Of a stretch of DNA of 64,000 nucleotides, positions 26,579-34,788 are shown in pieces; positions within the stretch are counted from its first letter, which is position 1, and each line of letters opens with the position of its first letter. Under the pieces are notes generated by a model. The model did no database searches and was not told the origin of the DNA. It saw nothing but the letters and a program-made list of their open reading frames with translations. The position numbers and the translations under genes are program-made. This DNA comes from an uncultured Massilia sp. (GTDB taxonomy: Bacteria; Pseudomonadota; Gammaproteobacteria; Burkholderiales; Burkholderiaceae), in assembly GCA_946481275.1 (NCBI GenBank), contig CAMLMV010000023.1, forward strand, positions 37,690-101,689, in the 5' to 3' direction.

Positions 26579-26847
26579 CAGCCGACCAGGGTCGCGGCGC
26601 GCTGGAACACGCTCACGCAATAGTCCATCAGTTTGCCGGTCATCCAGTGACCGGCGAGGATCAGGGCCACCAGCGTCACGAGGAGACGCGGCAGGAAGCT
26701 CAGCGTCTGCTCGTTGATCTGGGTGGCGGCCTGCACGAGGGCGACGATGACGCCGGCCACGAGGCCCGGCACCACCAGCACCATCACGAGCAGCATCACC
26801 AGCTGCAGGGCTTCGACGACGAAGTCGACGGCGATATCAGGAGTCAT
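26578..26847 (-). CDS. fliQ: flagellar export gate protein FliQ
   Basis: An 89-residue protein with two membrane helices (about 13-38 and 52-72) and the family motif VVPGLVAGVIVALVQAATQI. It packs around FliP/FliR in the export channel. AGGAG lies four bases before the ATG at 26847. The size is exact for the family. Confidence 0.96.
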   Translation of the reverse strand: MTPDIAVDFVVEALQLVMLLVMVLVVPGLVAGVIVALVQAATQINEQTLSFLPRLLVTLVALILAGHWMTGKLMDYCVSVFQRAATLVG

Positions 26848-26858
26848 GTGGATGAATG

Positions 26859-27647
26859 CTAGAGGCCGTGGATGCTGCCGACCAGCGTGTTCACGGTCAG
26901 GGTCCAGCCATCGACGAGCACGAACAGGAGAAGCTTGAACGGCAGCGAGATGACGAGCGGCGACAGCATCATCATGCCCATCGCCATCAGCACCGACGAC
27001 ACCACCAGGTCGATGATCAGGAACGGAATGAACAGCATGCAGCCGATCTGGAACGCGCTCTTGAGCTCGGACAGCACGAACGCGGCCATCTTCACCGTGA
27101 AGCCGCGGTCCATCGGCTTCATCTCGGCCGGCTCGCCTGCCAGGTGCGCGATCTGGGCCAGTGCGGTCTTGCTCGTCTGGGCCAGCATGAAGCGCGACAG
27201 CGGCACCTCGGCGATCTTGAGCGCCTGCTCCAGCGAGATCTTGTCCTTGTCGTAAGGGACGAACGCTTCGTTCCACACCTGTTCGCCGACGGGACGCATG
27301 ACGAGCAGGGTCAGGATCAGCGCGACGCCGGTGACGATCCGGTTGGGCAGGCCCTGCTGCAGGCCGAGGGCCTGGCGCAGCAGCGACAGCACGATCACGA
27401 AGCGGGTGAAGCTGGTCATCATCATGACCATCACGGGCAGCAGCCCGAGGATGGTCATCAGGACGAGGATCTGCGACTTCACGGTCAGGCCGCTGGACGA
27501 GCCGGGGATCACGCCGGGCAGGACGTCCGGTCCCGCGGGCGCGGCCCATGCGGTCGCGCCGGCCAGCAAAAGAACGGCGCCCGCGATGGCGGGCGCGAAA
27601 CGGTGCAAGGTGTGAGCCACCCCGGCACCGCGGCGTTGCAACGTCAT
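26859..27647 (-). CDS. fliP: flagellar export channel protein FliP
   Basis: A 262-residue protein that forms the core of the export channel. It starts with a cleavable signal peptide (cut near ATAWAAPA), as FliP does. Hallmarks are MMTSFTRFVIVLSLLRQALG, PPNQ-like LPNRIVTG, and MLFIPFLIIDLVVSSVLMAMGMMML. The start at 27647 overlaps the fliN stop by four bases (ATGA). No fliO lies between fliN and fliP, where many primary systems have it. Confidence 0.96.
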   Translation of the reverse strand: MTLQRRGAGVAHTLHRFAPAIAGAVLLLAGATAWAAPAGPDVLPGVIPGSSSGLTVKSQILVLMTILGLLPVMVMMMTSFTRFVIVLSLLRQALGLQQGLPNRIVTGVALILTLLVMRPVGEQVWNEAFVPYDKDKISLEQALKIAEVPLSRFMLAQTSKTALAQIAHLAGEPAEMKPMDRGFTVKMAAFVLSELKSAFQIGCMLFIPFLIIDLVVSSVLMAMGMMMLSPLVISLPFKLLLFVLVDGWTLTVNTLVGSIHGL

Positions 27648-27997
27648 GACGCGATCAGGTCCAGGTTGAGGCCGTCCAGATCGATCACCTTCAGGCCGTA
27701 CTGCTCGCCCGCGACGACCACTTCGGCGCGCCCGATGGCGGCGCCGTTGACCTTGATGACGAGCGGCTCGCCCGCCATGGCGTCGAGCGGCAGCACGCTG
27801 TCCGGGCCGATCGCCATCAGTTCCTGCAGCGAGATGCGGGCCGAGCCCACTTCCAGCGTCAGCGTCACCGGGATGCGGCGCATCATCTGCGGCAGGCGCG
27901 GCGTAGCCTTGGGTGCCGCGGCCGGCGCTGCGGTCTCTTCCGCATGCTCGTCGTCGATGAGGATGTCGCCACCGGCGAATTGATCGTTCAGGTTCAT
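27644..27997 (-). CDS. fliN: flagellar motor switch protein FliN
   Basis: A 117-residue switch-complex subunit. After a variable acidic/alanine-rich N-end, residues 40-115 form the SpoA (surface presentation of antigens) domain: IPVTLTLEVGSARISLQEL, PLVIKVNGAAIGRAEVVV, YGLKVID. It forms the lower C-ring with FliM. It follows fliM by five bases and overlaps fliP. Confidence 0.95.
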   Translation of the reverse strand: MNLNDQFAGGDILIDDEHAEETAAPAAAPKATPRLPQMMRRIPVTLTLEVGSARISLQELMAIGPDSVLPLDAMAGEPLVIKVNGAAIGRAEVVVAGEQYGLKVIDLDGLNLDLIAS

Positions 27998-28002
27998 GTT
28001 GA

Positions 28003-28863
28003 TTACTCGGCGTCTTCAAAAGAGGTTAAACACAGCTTGCCCTTGTGCTCGGCGACGGCGGCGGTGAACAGCCGCGCCTCGTCGAGCAGGACGTCGGCCC
28101 GGCCCACGTTCACCGGAATCACGTCGCCCACCTTCAGGTCGAACAGTGCGCCCAGGGTGATTTCCTTGCTGACCAGGCGGCCGTCCAGTTTGACCTGGAG
28201 CCTGGTCGCAAGCGGCTCGGCCGGACCGCGCGCGGCGGTCTGGCGGCCAGTCTCCGGGCGCAGCGTGCCCAGGATCATGGCCATCAGTTGCTGGTCGGGC
28301 GCGATCCAGAACTGGCCGGTGTTGTCGTTGTTGTCACGTACCTGCACGCGCACGGCCCAGTTGCTTTCGCCGGGCATTGCCGAAGGCACCACGGCGTTCG
28401 CCTGGATGGGCCGCGGCGCCACGTCCATTGCCACACTGACAGCGACGCGTGCATACAACAGATCCACCATTTGTTGCGTCAGTACGACGCCTAATCTTTC
28501 TTCGGTGGCCGTGACGCGCTCGGTTTGCGGGTCCCGCTGAGTTGCGCCAGCGCCACGTCCGCCGTAGCGTCGCTCCAACAGTGTCAGTAATAAACCACGT
28601 TCGAACGTCACCGCGACAGTGCCCAACGCACCCAGAACGGCCATCCAGCGCAGGCTGTTTTCTTGCGGCACACGGCCAAATTCAACGGTTTCGAGACGCC
28701 ATCCGGCCCAGTAACGGCGCGCGCTGCCCTGCATGGCAGTGTCCAGTTCTTCCTGGAGACGCGCCGCAAACTGGGGCAGCAGATGTACCGGACGTCCCAG
28801 AAGGCAGGGGTCGAGCACTTGGTGCTGCAGGGTGGTGTCGGGGTTTGCGATCGGCATGGTCAA
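28003..28863 (-). CDS. fliM: flagellar motor switch protein FliM lacking the CheY-binding peptide
   Basis: A 286-residue C-ring protein, shorter than the usual 330 or so. The middle domain (about 30-190) and SpoA domain (205-280, with LATRLQVKLDGRLVSKEI, LKVGDVIPV) are present. The N-terminus reads MTMPIANPDTTLQHQ and has no trace of the canonical EIDALLNG helix that binds CheY-P. The conserved GGxG motif region is also altered. So direct chemotactic switching of this motor is doubtful. The start may be 28863 or the second ATG at 28857; neither has a good ribosome site. It is the first gene of the fliM-to-flhA operon, read from the 327-bp divergent gap. Confidence 0.88.
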   Translation of the reverse strand: MTMPIANPDTTLQHQVLDPCLLGRPVHLLPQFAARLQEELDTAMQGSARRYWAGWRLETVEFGRVPQENSLRWMAVLGALGTVAVTFERGLLLTLLERRYGGRGAGATQRDPQTERVTATEERLGVVLTQQMVDLLYARVAVSVAMDVAPRPIQANAVVPSAMPGESNWAVRVQVRDNNDNTGQFWIAPDQQLMAMILGTLRPETGRQTAARGPAEPLATRLQVKLDGRLVSKEITLGALFDLKVGDVIPVNVGRADVLLDEARLFTAAVAEHKGKLCLTSFEDAE

Positions 28864-29190
28864 ATTAAAAAAATGATAAGCACAGATGCTTTCTTTTCAT
28901 TCCTCTGGGCAACTATTATACCCGGGAAATTGTGTCACGCCATTTGATTTTCCCCTTTGAATTCGCCATTGCCCTACGGTAAGATGCCGTTACTGCGCTG
29001 GGGAAATCAAAAATTCACTCTGGGTATCGGACGAGACCGCTGCTATTCTCCTCGGTTCGGCGACAGAAACCAAGCCACAGTATGACACTGAAAATTTAAC
29101 AATTTTCTTTATGTCAACGGTAATTGCAACGAATGCAACACCAGTCGTCTAAGCAATATTTACCTAAAGTTACAACCCGCAAACTTAAGC
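28864..29190. other. divergent control region between fliM and fliE operons
   Basis: No gene. This A/T-rich 327-bp gap is where lateral loci of Vibrio carry lafK, the sigma-54 activator gene; here it is missing. It must hold promoters for both major operons. A perfect minus-strand TATAAT lies at 28915-28920. I found no convincing sigma-54 or sigma-28 consensus, so class-II gene control must use another factor. Confidence 0.6.
28915..28920 (-). promoter_or_regulatory. perfect -10 hexamer before fliM
   Basis: TATAAT read on the minus strand, giving a leader of about 45 bases to the fliM start. The -35 at 17-base spacing is poor (ATGGCG), so an activator may be needed. Confidence 0.4.
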
Positions 29191-29556
29191 ATGGGAGCGA
29201 TGACCACGATGGGAACTGAACTTGCCGGCCTGATCCGGGCCGACCTGGCAGCCCTCACCAACGATGCCAACCGCCTCGCCGCCGTGGCGCCGGCGGCCAA
29301 TGCCGGCCACCCCGCCCTGGGCGATGGCACCGGCGACTTCTCCTTCGCGCAGAGCATGAAGAATGCCCTGGTCAGCGTGGACCAGGACCAGCAGGTGGCC
29401 AACCAGAAGATGGCTGACGTGGACAGCGGCAAGAGCGACGACCTGGTCGGCGCCATGCTCTCCTCGCAGCAGGCCAATCTTTCTTTCTCCATGCTGATGC
29501 AGGTCCGTAACAAGGTGATGGGCGCCGTCGACGAGCTGCTCAAGCTCCCGGTGTGA
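29191..29556 (+). CDS. fliE: flagellar hook-basal body protein FliE
   Basis: A 121-residue protein joining the MS-ring to the rod. The C-terminal half carries the family core: FAQSMKNALVSVDQDQQVANQ and LVGAMLSSQQANLSFSMLMQVRNKVMGAVDELL. Possible starts are 29191, 29200 and 29209. GGGAG at 29193-29197 would serve only the last of these at a workable distance, so the true protein may be six residues shorter. First gene of the plus-strand fliE-to-flgL run. Confidence 0.92.
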   Translation: MGAMTTMGTELAGLIRADLAALTNDANRLAAVAPAANAGHPALGDGTGDFSFAQSMKNALVSVDQDQQVANQKMADVDSGKSDDLVGAMLSSQQANLSFSMLMQVRNKVMGAVDELLKLPV

Positions 29557-29572
29557 CAGGAACTGACCGAAC

Positions 29573-31321
29573 GTGATAGCTACTCTCAAGTCCGCCATTG
29601 GCGGCAAGCGCCTGGCCCTCCCGCCCGCGCTGTCCAAGAACCTGACCCCGATGCTGGTGCTGGCCATCGGCATCACCGCGGCCGTCATGCTGTACATGTG
29701 GAACGACCAGGCCGGCTACAAACCGGTGTTCGGCGCCCACGAGAAAGTCGTCGCCAGCGACATGATGAGCGTGCTCGACGCCGAGCATGTGCCCTACCGC
29801 ATCCACCCGGATTCGGGCCAGGTCATGGTGCCGACCGGCCAGCTGGGCAAGGTGCGCATGCTGCTGGCCGCCAAGGGCGTGACCGCGCAGCTGCCGGCCG
29901 GCCTGGAGCTGATGGACAAGAACGACCCGCTGGGCGTGTCGCAGTTCGTGCAGGACGTGCGCTTCCGCCGCGGCCTGGAAGGCGAACTGGCGCAGTCGAT
30001 CCTGACCCTGGACGCCATCGCCTCGGCGCGCGTGCACCTGGCCATCGCCAAGTCGTCGTCGTTCGTCGCGAGCGACGGCGACAAGTCGTCCGCTTCCGTC
30101 GTGGTCGCGGTCAAGCCGGGCCGCAACCTGTCGAACGAACAGATCGCCGCCATCGTCAACATGGTGTCCGGCAGCGTGGCCGGCCTGGCCCCGGCGCGCG
30201 TGTCGCTCGTCGACCAGAACGGCAATTACCTGTCGTCGCGCGTGGACCTGACCGAAGGCTTCGACGGCGCCGCCCAGGGCGATGCCGCCGCCAAGCGTTA
30301 CCAGGATGAAGTGCGCACCAACGTGGCCGGCCTGCTCGGTCCGGTGCTCGGCGCCGACAACTTCAAGGTCAGCGTGACGGCCGACGTCGACAACGACAAG
30401 GTCGAGGAAACGCAGGAGAAATACGGCGCAGACCCGAAAGTCACCAGCGAAGCGATGCGCGAGGAGATGGAAAAGAGCCGCATGGCGCTGGGCGTGCCGG
30501 GCACGCTGTCGAACCGTCCGCCGGTCGCCGCCAACCCGCCGGCCGACCCGAACGCCGCGAATGCCGCCAACGGCGCCGCCGGCGACGCGAACGCCAAGGC
30601 CGACGACGGCAGCGCACGCAAGAACGCGACGACCCGCCAGTACGCCTACGACCGCGCGATCACCCAGATCAAGCGCTCGCGCGGCCGCCTGAAGAAGCTG
30701 TCGGTGGCGGTGGTGCTGAACAACGCCAGGGCCGCGACGCCGAAGACGGGCTGGACCCCGGCCGAGATCGCCAACATCGACAAGATCCTGCGCGGCGGCC
30801 TGGGCATCGACGCCACCCGCGGCGACGTGCTGACGGTGTCCTCGCTGTCGTTCCCCGCCCCGGTCGCGGTCGAGCCGTGGTACCAGGAGCGCGACAACAT
30901 CGTCGACATGGTCCGCTACGGCATGTATGCGCTCGGCGCCCTGTTCGCCTGGCTGCTGGTCCTGCGTCCGCTGATGCGCATGCTGAACCAGCGTGTCGCG
31001 CCGCAGCAGGCCGCGGCGGCCGCGGCCCCGACCCTGGCGACCGTCCAGGCGGGCGCAAGCAATGCCCTGCCGGGCGCGCACAGCGCCGGCGCACTGCCGG
31101 CCCCGGCAGCAGGCGCACTGGCCGCGGAACAGGCGGCAACGCCGACGGGCGGCACGCTGCCGGTCCAGGCACTGCTCGAGGAATACGATTTGCCCCCGGC
31201 CGGCTCGGCCGTGGATGTAATGGTCGACCATCTGAAAGTACTGGCGGGCAAGGAGCCGGAGCGGGTGGCGGAAGTGGTCAAACAATGGGTGCAAAAGAAA
31301 AATGGCGGATCTGAACAATAA
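29573..31321 (+). CDS. fliF: flagellar MS-ring protein FliF
   Basis: A 582-residue ring protein with two membrane spans (about 25-43 and 445-465) flanking a large periplasmic part. The part contains the ring-building motifs (DPLGVSQFVQDVRFRRGLEGELAQSI) and a low-complexity Ala/Asn loop at 335-365. The C-terminal tail (about 535-575) binds FliG. It starts with GTG at 29573, sixteen bases after fliE, with AGGAA upstream; no in-frame ATG gives a better start. It overlaps fliG by 20 bases. Confidence 0.95.
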   Translation: MIATLKSAIGGKRLALPPALSKNLTPMLVLAIGITAAVMLYMWNDQAGYKPVFGAHEKVVASDMMSVLDAEHVPYRIHPDSGQVMVPTGQLGKVRMLLAAKGVTAQLPAGLELMDKNDPLGVSQFVQDVRFRRGLEGELAQSILTLDAIASARVHLAIAKSSSFVASDGDKSSASVVVAVKPGRNLSNEQIAAIVNMVSGSVAGLAPARVSLVDQNGNYLSSRVDLTEGFDGAAQGDAAAKRYQDEVRTNVAGLLGPVLGADNFKVSVTADVDNDKVEETQEKYGADPKVTSEAMREEMEKSRMALGVPGTLSNRPPVAANPPADPNAANAANGAAGDANAKADDGSARKNATTRQYAYDRAITQIKRSRGRLKKLSVAVVLNNARAATPKTGWTPAEIANIDKILRGGLGIDATRGDVLTVSSLSFPAPVAVEPWYQERDNIVDMVRYGMYALGALFAWLLVLRPLMRMLNQRVAPQQAAAAAAPTLATVQAGASNALPGAHSAGALPAPAAGALAAEQAATPTGGTLPVQALLEEYDLPPAGSAVDVMVDHLKVLAGKEPERVAEVVKQWVQKKNGGSEQ

Positions 31322-32324
31322 CGACGTGCAGGAAGCAGTGCTGAGCCCGGTCGAACAGGCCGCGATCGTGTTGCTGTCCATCGGCGAAGAACCGGCCGCG
31401 GCCGTTCTGCGCTGCCTCGAACGCGAGGAATTGATCGAACTGACCCAGGTGATGAGCCGCATGAGCGGCATCAAGGTCGACGCCGTGAAGAACTCGATCC
31501 AGAAGTTCTTCGACGACTACCGCCAGCAGAGCGGCCTGCACGGCGCCTCGCGCAGCTACCTGAAGCGTTCGCTCGACCTGGCGCTGGGCAGCGAGATCGC
31601 CAATTCCGTGCTCAACACGATCTACGGCGACGCCATCCGCCCGATGATGGCGCGCCTGCAGTATGCGTCGCCGAAGTGGCTGGCCGACTACATCGCCGCC
31701 GAGCACGTGCAGATGCAGGCCGTGTTCCTCGCCTTCCTGCCGCCCGCGCTGGCCGGCCAGATCATCGACGCCCTGCCGGAAGGCAGCCGCGAGCTGGTCC
31801 TGCTGAACCTGGCGCGCCTGGAAGAGATCGACCGCGACCTGCTCACCGAGCTGGAAGAGCTGGTGCAGCGCTGCCTGTCCGCACTGGACACGCAGAGCGC
31901 CACCGTGGAAGGCGTGCGCCAGGCGGCGGACATCCTGAACCGCCTGCCGAACAACCGCGCCACGATGGTGGAGCTGCTGCGCGCGCACGATCCGGATGTC
32001 GTGTCCAAGATCGAGATGTCGATGTACGACTTCTTCATCCTGTCGACGCAGACCGAACAGACGATCACCCGCCTGCTCGACGAGATCCCGCTGGAGCAGT
32101 GGGCCATTGCGCTCAAGGGTGCGGAACCCGCGCTGCGCGACGCGCTGCTCGGCGCGATGCCGAAGCGCCAGGCGCAGAGCTTCGAAGACCTCATGAAGCG
32201 TTCCGGCCCGGTGCCGATGTCGCGCATCGTGCAGACCCGCCAGGAGATCATGGCGCAGGTCAAGGAGCTCGTCGACAACGGTGAGATCGAAGTCCAGCTG
32301 TTTGCCGAGGCGACGGCCGAATGA
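31302..32324 (+). CDS. fliG: flagellar motor switch protein FliG
   Basis: A 340-residue rotor protein that touches MotA and produces torque. N-domain SPVEQAAIVLLSIGEEPAAAVL, middle-domain EHVQMQAVFLAFLPP (the EHPQ region) and C-terminal torque domain are all present and the length is normal. In the C-domain the usual FEDL motif reads FFIL, and the charged torque helix reads TRLLDEIPLEQW. These differ from primary-motor FliG and suggest co-adaptation with the MotA of this locus (inference). It overlaps fliF by 20 bases and fliH by four. Confidence 0.94.
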   Translation: MADLNNNDVQEAVLSPVEQAAIVLLSIGEEPAAAVLRCLEREELIELTQVMSRMSGIKVDAVKNSIQKFFDDYRQQSGLHGASRSYLKRSLDLALGSEIANSVLNTIYGDAIRPMMARLQYASPKWLADYIAAEHVQMQAVFLAFLPPALAGQIIDALPEGSRELVLLNLARLEEIDRDLLTELEELVQRCLSALDTQSATVEGVRQAADILNRLPNNRATMVELLRAHDPDVVSKIEMSMYDFFILSTQTEQTITRLLDEIPLEQWAIALKGAEPALRDALLGAMPKRQAQSFEDLMKRSGPVPMSRIVQTRQEIMAQVKELVDNGEIEVQLFAEATAE

Positions 32325-33013
32325 AGCAGTTCCGGCCTTATCACTTCCCGCCGCTGGCGCAGTTCATCGCCGCCGGCGCGGCCAAGGGCGCGCAATCGTC
32401 GTCCTCCGCCATGCCGACCGAGGACTGGCAGAGCGCGGTGGCCGACGGCTATCGCCAGGGCCAGCGCGAAGGCTATGAGGTCGGCCTGGACGAAGGCCGT
32501 GCCGACGGCTACGACGCGGGCCATGCCGAAGGCGTGGAGCGCGGCATCGCCGAAGGCCGCCAGCAGGCGCTGGCCGAGCTGGAACAGATGGCCAAGCCGG
32601 TCGACGCCATGCTGCGCAGCCTGAAGAAGATGAAGACCGAATTCCGCAACGCCCAGCGCAAGGAAGTGGTGGACCTGGTCGGCAAGATCGCCCGCCAGGT
32701 GATCCGCGCCGAGCTGGCGCTGCAACCCGTGCAGATGCTGAACCTCGTCGACGAGGCGCTGGCCGCGATGCCGCCGACGCGCGAGGACGTGGAAGTCTTC
32801 ATGAATCCGGAAGAACTCAAGCGCATCCAGGAACTCGATCCGAAGCGCGCCAAGAAGTGGAACCTGATGTCCGATCCTGCCCTGGACCTGGGCGAATGCC
32901 GCGTGCGCGCGGGCGACCATGAAGTGGACGCCGGCTGCCAGAACCGCCTCGCCGCCTGCATGACGCAAGTGCGTGAAAGCCTGGACGCCGCCGCCAAGGA
33001 GGACGCCGAGTGA
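32321..33013 (+). CDS. fliH: flagellar export ATPase regulator FliH
   Basis: A 230-residue stator of the export ATPase. Residues about 46-85 show the typical glycine-every-fourth-residue repeat (GYRQGQREGYEVGLDEG onward, then GYDAGHAEGVERGIAEG), which forms tightly packed helices. The C-terminal domain that binds FliI follows. ATGA overlaps with fliG and fliI on both sides indicate coupled translation. Confidence 0.93.
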   Translation: MKQFRPYHFPPLAQFIAAGAAKGAQSSSSAMPTEDWQSAVADGYRQGQREGYEVGLDEGRADGYDAGHAEGVERGIAEGRQQALAELEQMAKPVDAMLRSLKKMKTEFRNAQRKEVVDLVGKIARQVIRAELALQPVQMLNLVDEALAAMPPTREDVEVFMNPEELKRIQELDPKRAKKWNLMSDPALDLGECRVRAGDHEVDAGCQNRLAACMTQVRESLDAAAKEDAE

Positions 33014-34326
33014 GCGCACTGGCCGAAACCCTGCGCGCCCTCGAGATCAAGGCTCCGCCGGTCGCGACGCCCACCGGGCGCCTCGTCGCCGTGCAGGGCC
33101 TGCTGCTCGAAAGCGTGGGCTGCCGCCTGCACACGGGCCAGCGCTGCCGCGTCGAGACCGTCGACGGCTCCTGGCTCGACGCGCAGGTCGTGGGCTTCCG
33201 CGACAAGGTCACGTACCTGATGCCGTTCAAGCAGGCCGACGGCCTCGTGACCGGCGCGCGCGTGCTGCCGGCCACGGGTCCGTCCAGCATCCAGATCGGC
33301 CCGTCGTGGATGGGCCGCATGGTGAACGGCCTGGGCGAACCGATCGACGGCCGCGGCAAGCTGGGTGGCGAAGAGACCCTGTCGACGACGCCGCCGAAGG
33401 TCAACCCGCTGAGGAAAGCCCCGGTGGAACAGCCGCTGGACGTGGGCGTGCGCGCGATCAATTCGATGCTCACGATCGGCAAGGGCCAGCGCGTCGGCCT
33501 GATGGCCGGTTCCGGCGTCGGTAAATCCGTGCTGCTCGGCCTGATCACGCGCCAGACGGTGGCCGACGTGATCGTCGTGGGCCTGATCGGCGAGCGTAAC
33601 CGCGAGGTGCGCGAATTCATCGAGAAGTCGCTCGGCCCGGAAGGTCTGAAACGCGCCGTCGTCGTCGTGGCGCCGGCGGACGAAAGCCCGCTGATGCGCG
33701 TGATGGCGACGGAACTGTGCCACTCGATCGCGGCGCACTTCCGCGACCGCGGCCAGAACGTGCTGCTGCTGTGCGATTCGCTGACGCGCTACGCGATGGC
33801 GCTGCGCGAAGTGGCGCTGTCGCTGGGCGAGCCGCCGGCCACGCGCGGCTACCCGCCCTCGGTGTTCTCGAACCTGCCGCAGCTCGTCGAATCGGCCGGC
33901 AACGGCGAAAACGAACAGGGCAGCATGAGCGCCATCTATACCGTGCTGGCGGAAGGCGACGACCAGCAGGACCCGGTCGTCGACAGCGCCCGCGCGATCC
34001 TCGACGGCCACATCGTGCTGACGCGCGAACTGGCCGAACGCGGGCACTACCCGGCGATCGACGTGTCGCAGTCCATCAGCCGCTGCATGGCGCAGGTGGT
34101 GTCGCCGGAACATTCGCTCGCCGCGCGCAAGCTGAAGGCCGCGCTGGCGAAGCATGCGCGCGTGCGCGACCTGATCCCGCTCGGCGCCTACCAGCCCGGC
34201 GCCGATCCGGAAACCGACCGCGCCGTGAAGCTGCACCCGCACATCGAGGCGTTCCTGTGCCAGGGCACGCGCGAAGACGCACCGTTCGGGGACTGCGTCG
34301 ATCAACTGAAAGCGATGATGGCATGA
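33010..34326 (+). CDS. fliI: flagellum-specific ATPase FliI
   Basis: A 438-residue ATPase related to the F1 beta subunit. It helps unfold and deliver export substrates. Walker A lies at GLMAGSGVGKSVLLG (about 159-173), the Walker B strand at VLLLCDSLTRYAMALRE, and the export-ATPase signature at GYPPSVFSNLPQLVE. Length is standard. Overlaps fliH and fliJ by four bases each. Confidence 0.97.
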   Translation: MSALAETLRALEIKAPPVATPTGRLVAVQGLLLESVGCRLHTGQRCRVETVDGSWLDAQVVGFRDKVTYLMPFKQADGLVTGARVLPATGPSSIQIGPSWMGRMVNGLGEPIDGRGKLGGEETLSTTPPKVNPLRKAPVEQPLDVGVRAINSMLTIGKGQRVGLMAGSGVGKSVLLGLITRQTVADVIVVGLIGERNREVREFIEKSLGPEGLKRAVVVVAPADESPLMRVMATELCHSIAAHFRDRGQNVLLLCDSLTRYAMALREVALSLGEPPATRGYPPSVFSNLPQLVESAGNGENEQGSMSAIYTVLAEGDDQQDPVVDSARAILDGHIVLTRELAERGHYPAIDVSQSISRCMAQVVSPEHSLAARKLKAALAKHARVRDLIPLGAYQPGADPETDRAVKLHPHIEAFLCQGTREDAPFGDCVDQLKAMMA

Positions 34327-34775
34327 GCAAGCGCGACACGATCACCAGCCTGGACACGCTCGTACGCGTGCGCAGCACCGAAGTCGAACGGCTGCAGACG
34401 GCGCTGGCCAGGAAGGAAGCGACGCGTGCGCGCTTCCAGACCAGCGTGGACCGCCTGACGGCGCTGGCCGAAGGCAGCGGCCCGTCGGGGCAACCGGCCG
34501 GCGCGCGCGCGCTGTCGCCGGCGCTGGCCATCAATTGCGGCAATTACAAGCAGGCCGTGTTCGCGCTGGCGGATACGCACCGGACCGACCTGCAACTGCA
34601 CGAGGCCGACATGGCCGTCGCGCAGAAGAACCTGGCCCAGGCCTGGACGCGGCGCGAGCTGCTGGGCAAGGTGCTGGAGCAGCACGAGGCCGCGTATGCG
34701 CGCGCGCAGGAACGCACGCAGCGCAAACGCGAAGACGAGATCGCCACGCAGTCGTGGCTGGCAAAGAACGTATAA
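34323..34775 (+). CDS. fliJ: flagellar export protein FliJ
   Basis: A 150-residue, mostly helical, heptad-rich protein in the right place after fliI. It is the central stalk that links the export ATPase to FlhA. Sequence is weakly conserved in the family; here two long charged helices (about 14-45 and 80-140) fit. The start at 34323 overlaps the fliI stop (ATGA). Confidence 0.85.
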   Translation: MSKRDTITSLDTLVRVRSTEVERLQTALARKEATRARFQTSVDRLTALAEGSGPSGQPAGARALSPALAINCGNYKQAVFALADTHRTDLQLHEADMAVAQKNLAQAWTRRELLGKVLEQHEAAYARAQERTQRKREDEIATQSWLAKNV

Positions 34776-34788
34776 GCAGGAGAACGAT

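Noticed and set aside
29540..31474. Open frame of 644 codons on the minus strand
   Set aside because: Antisense to fliF, which is certain. Composition is Arg/His/Val rich and no motif is seen.
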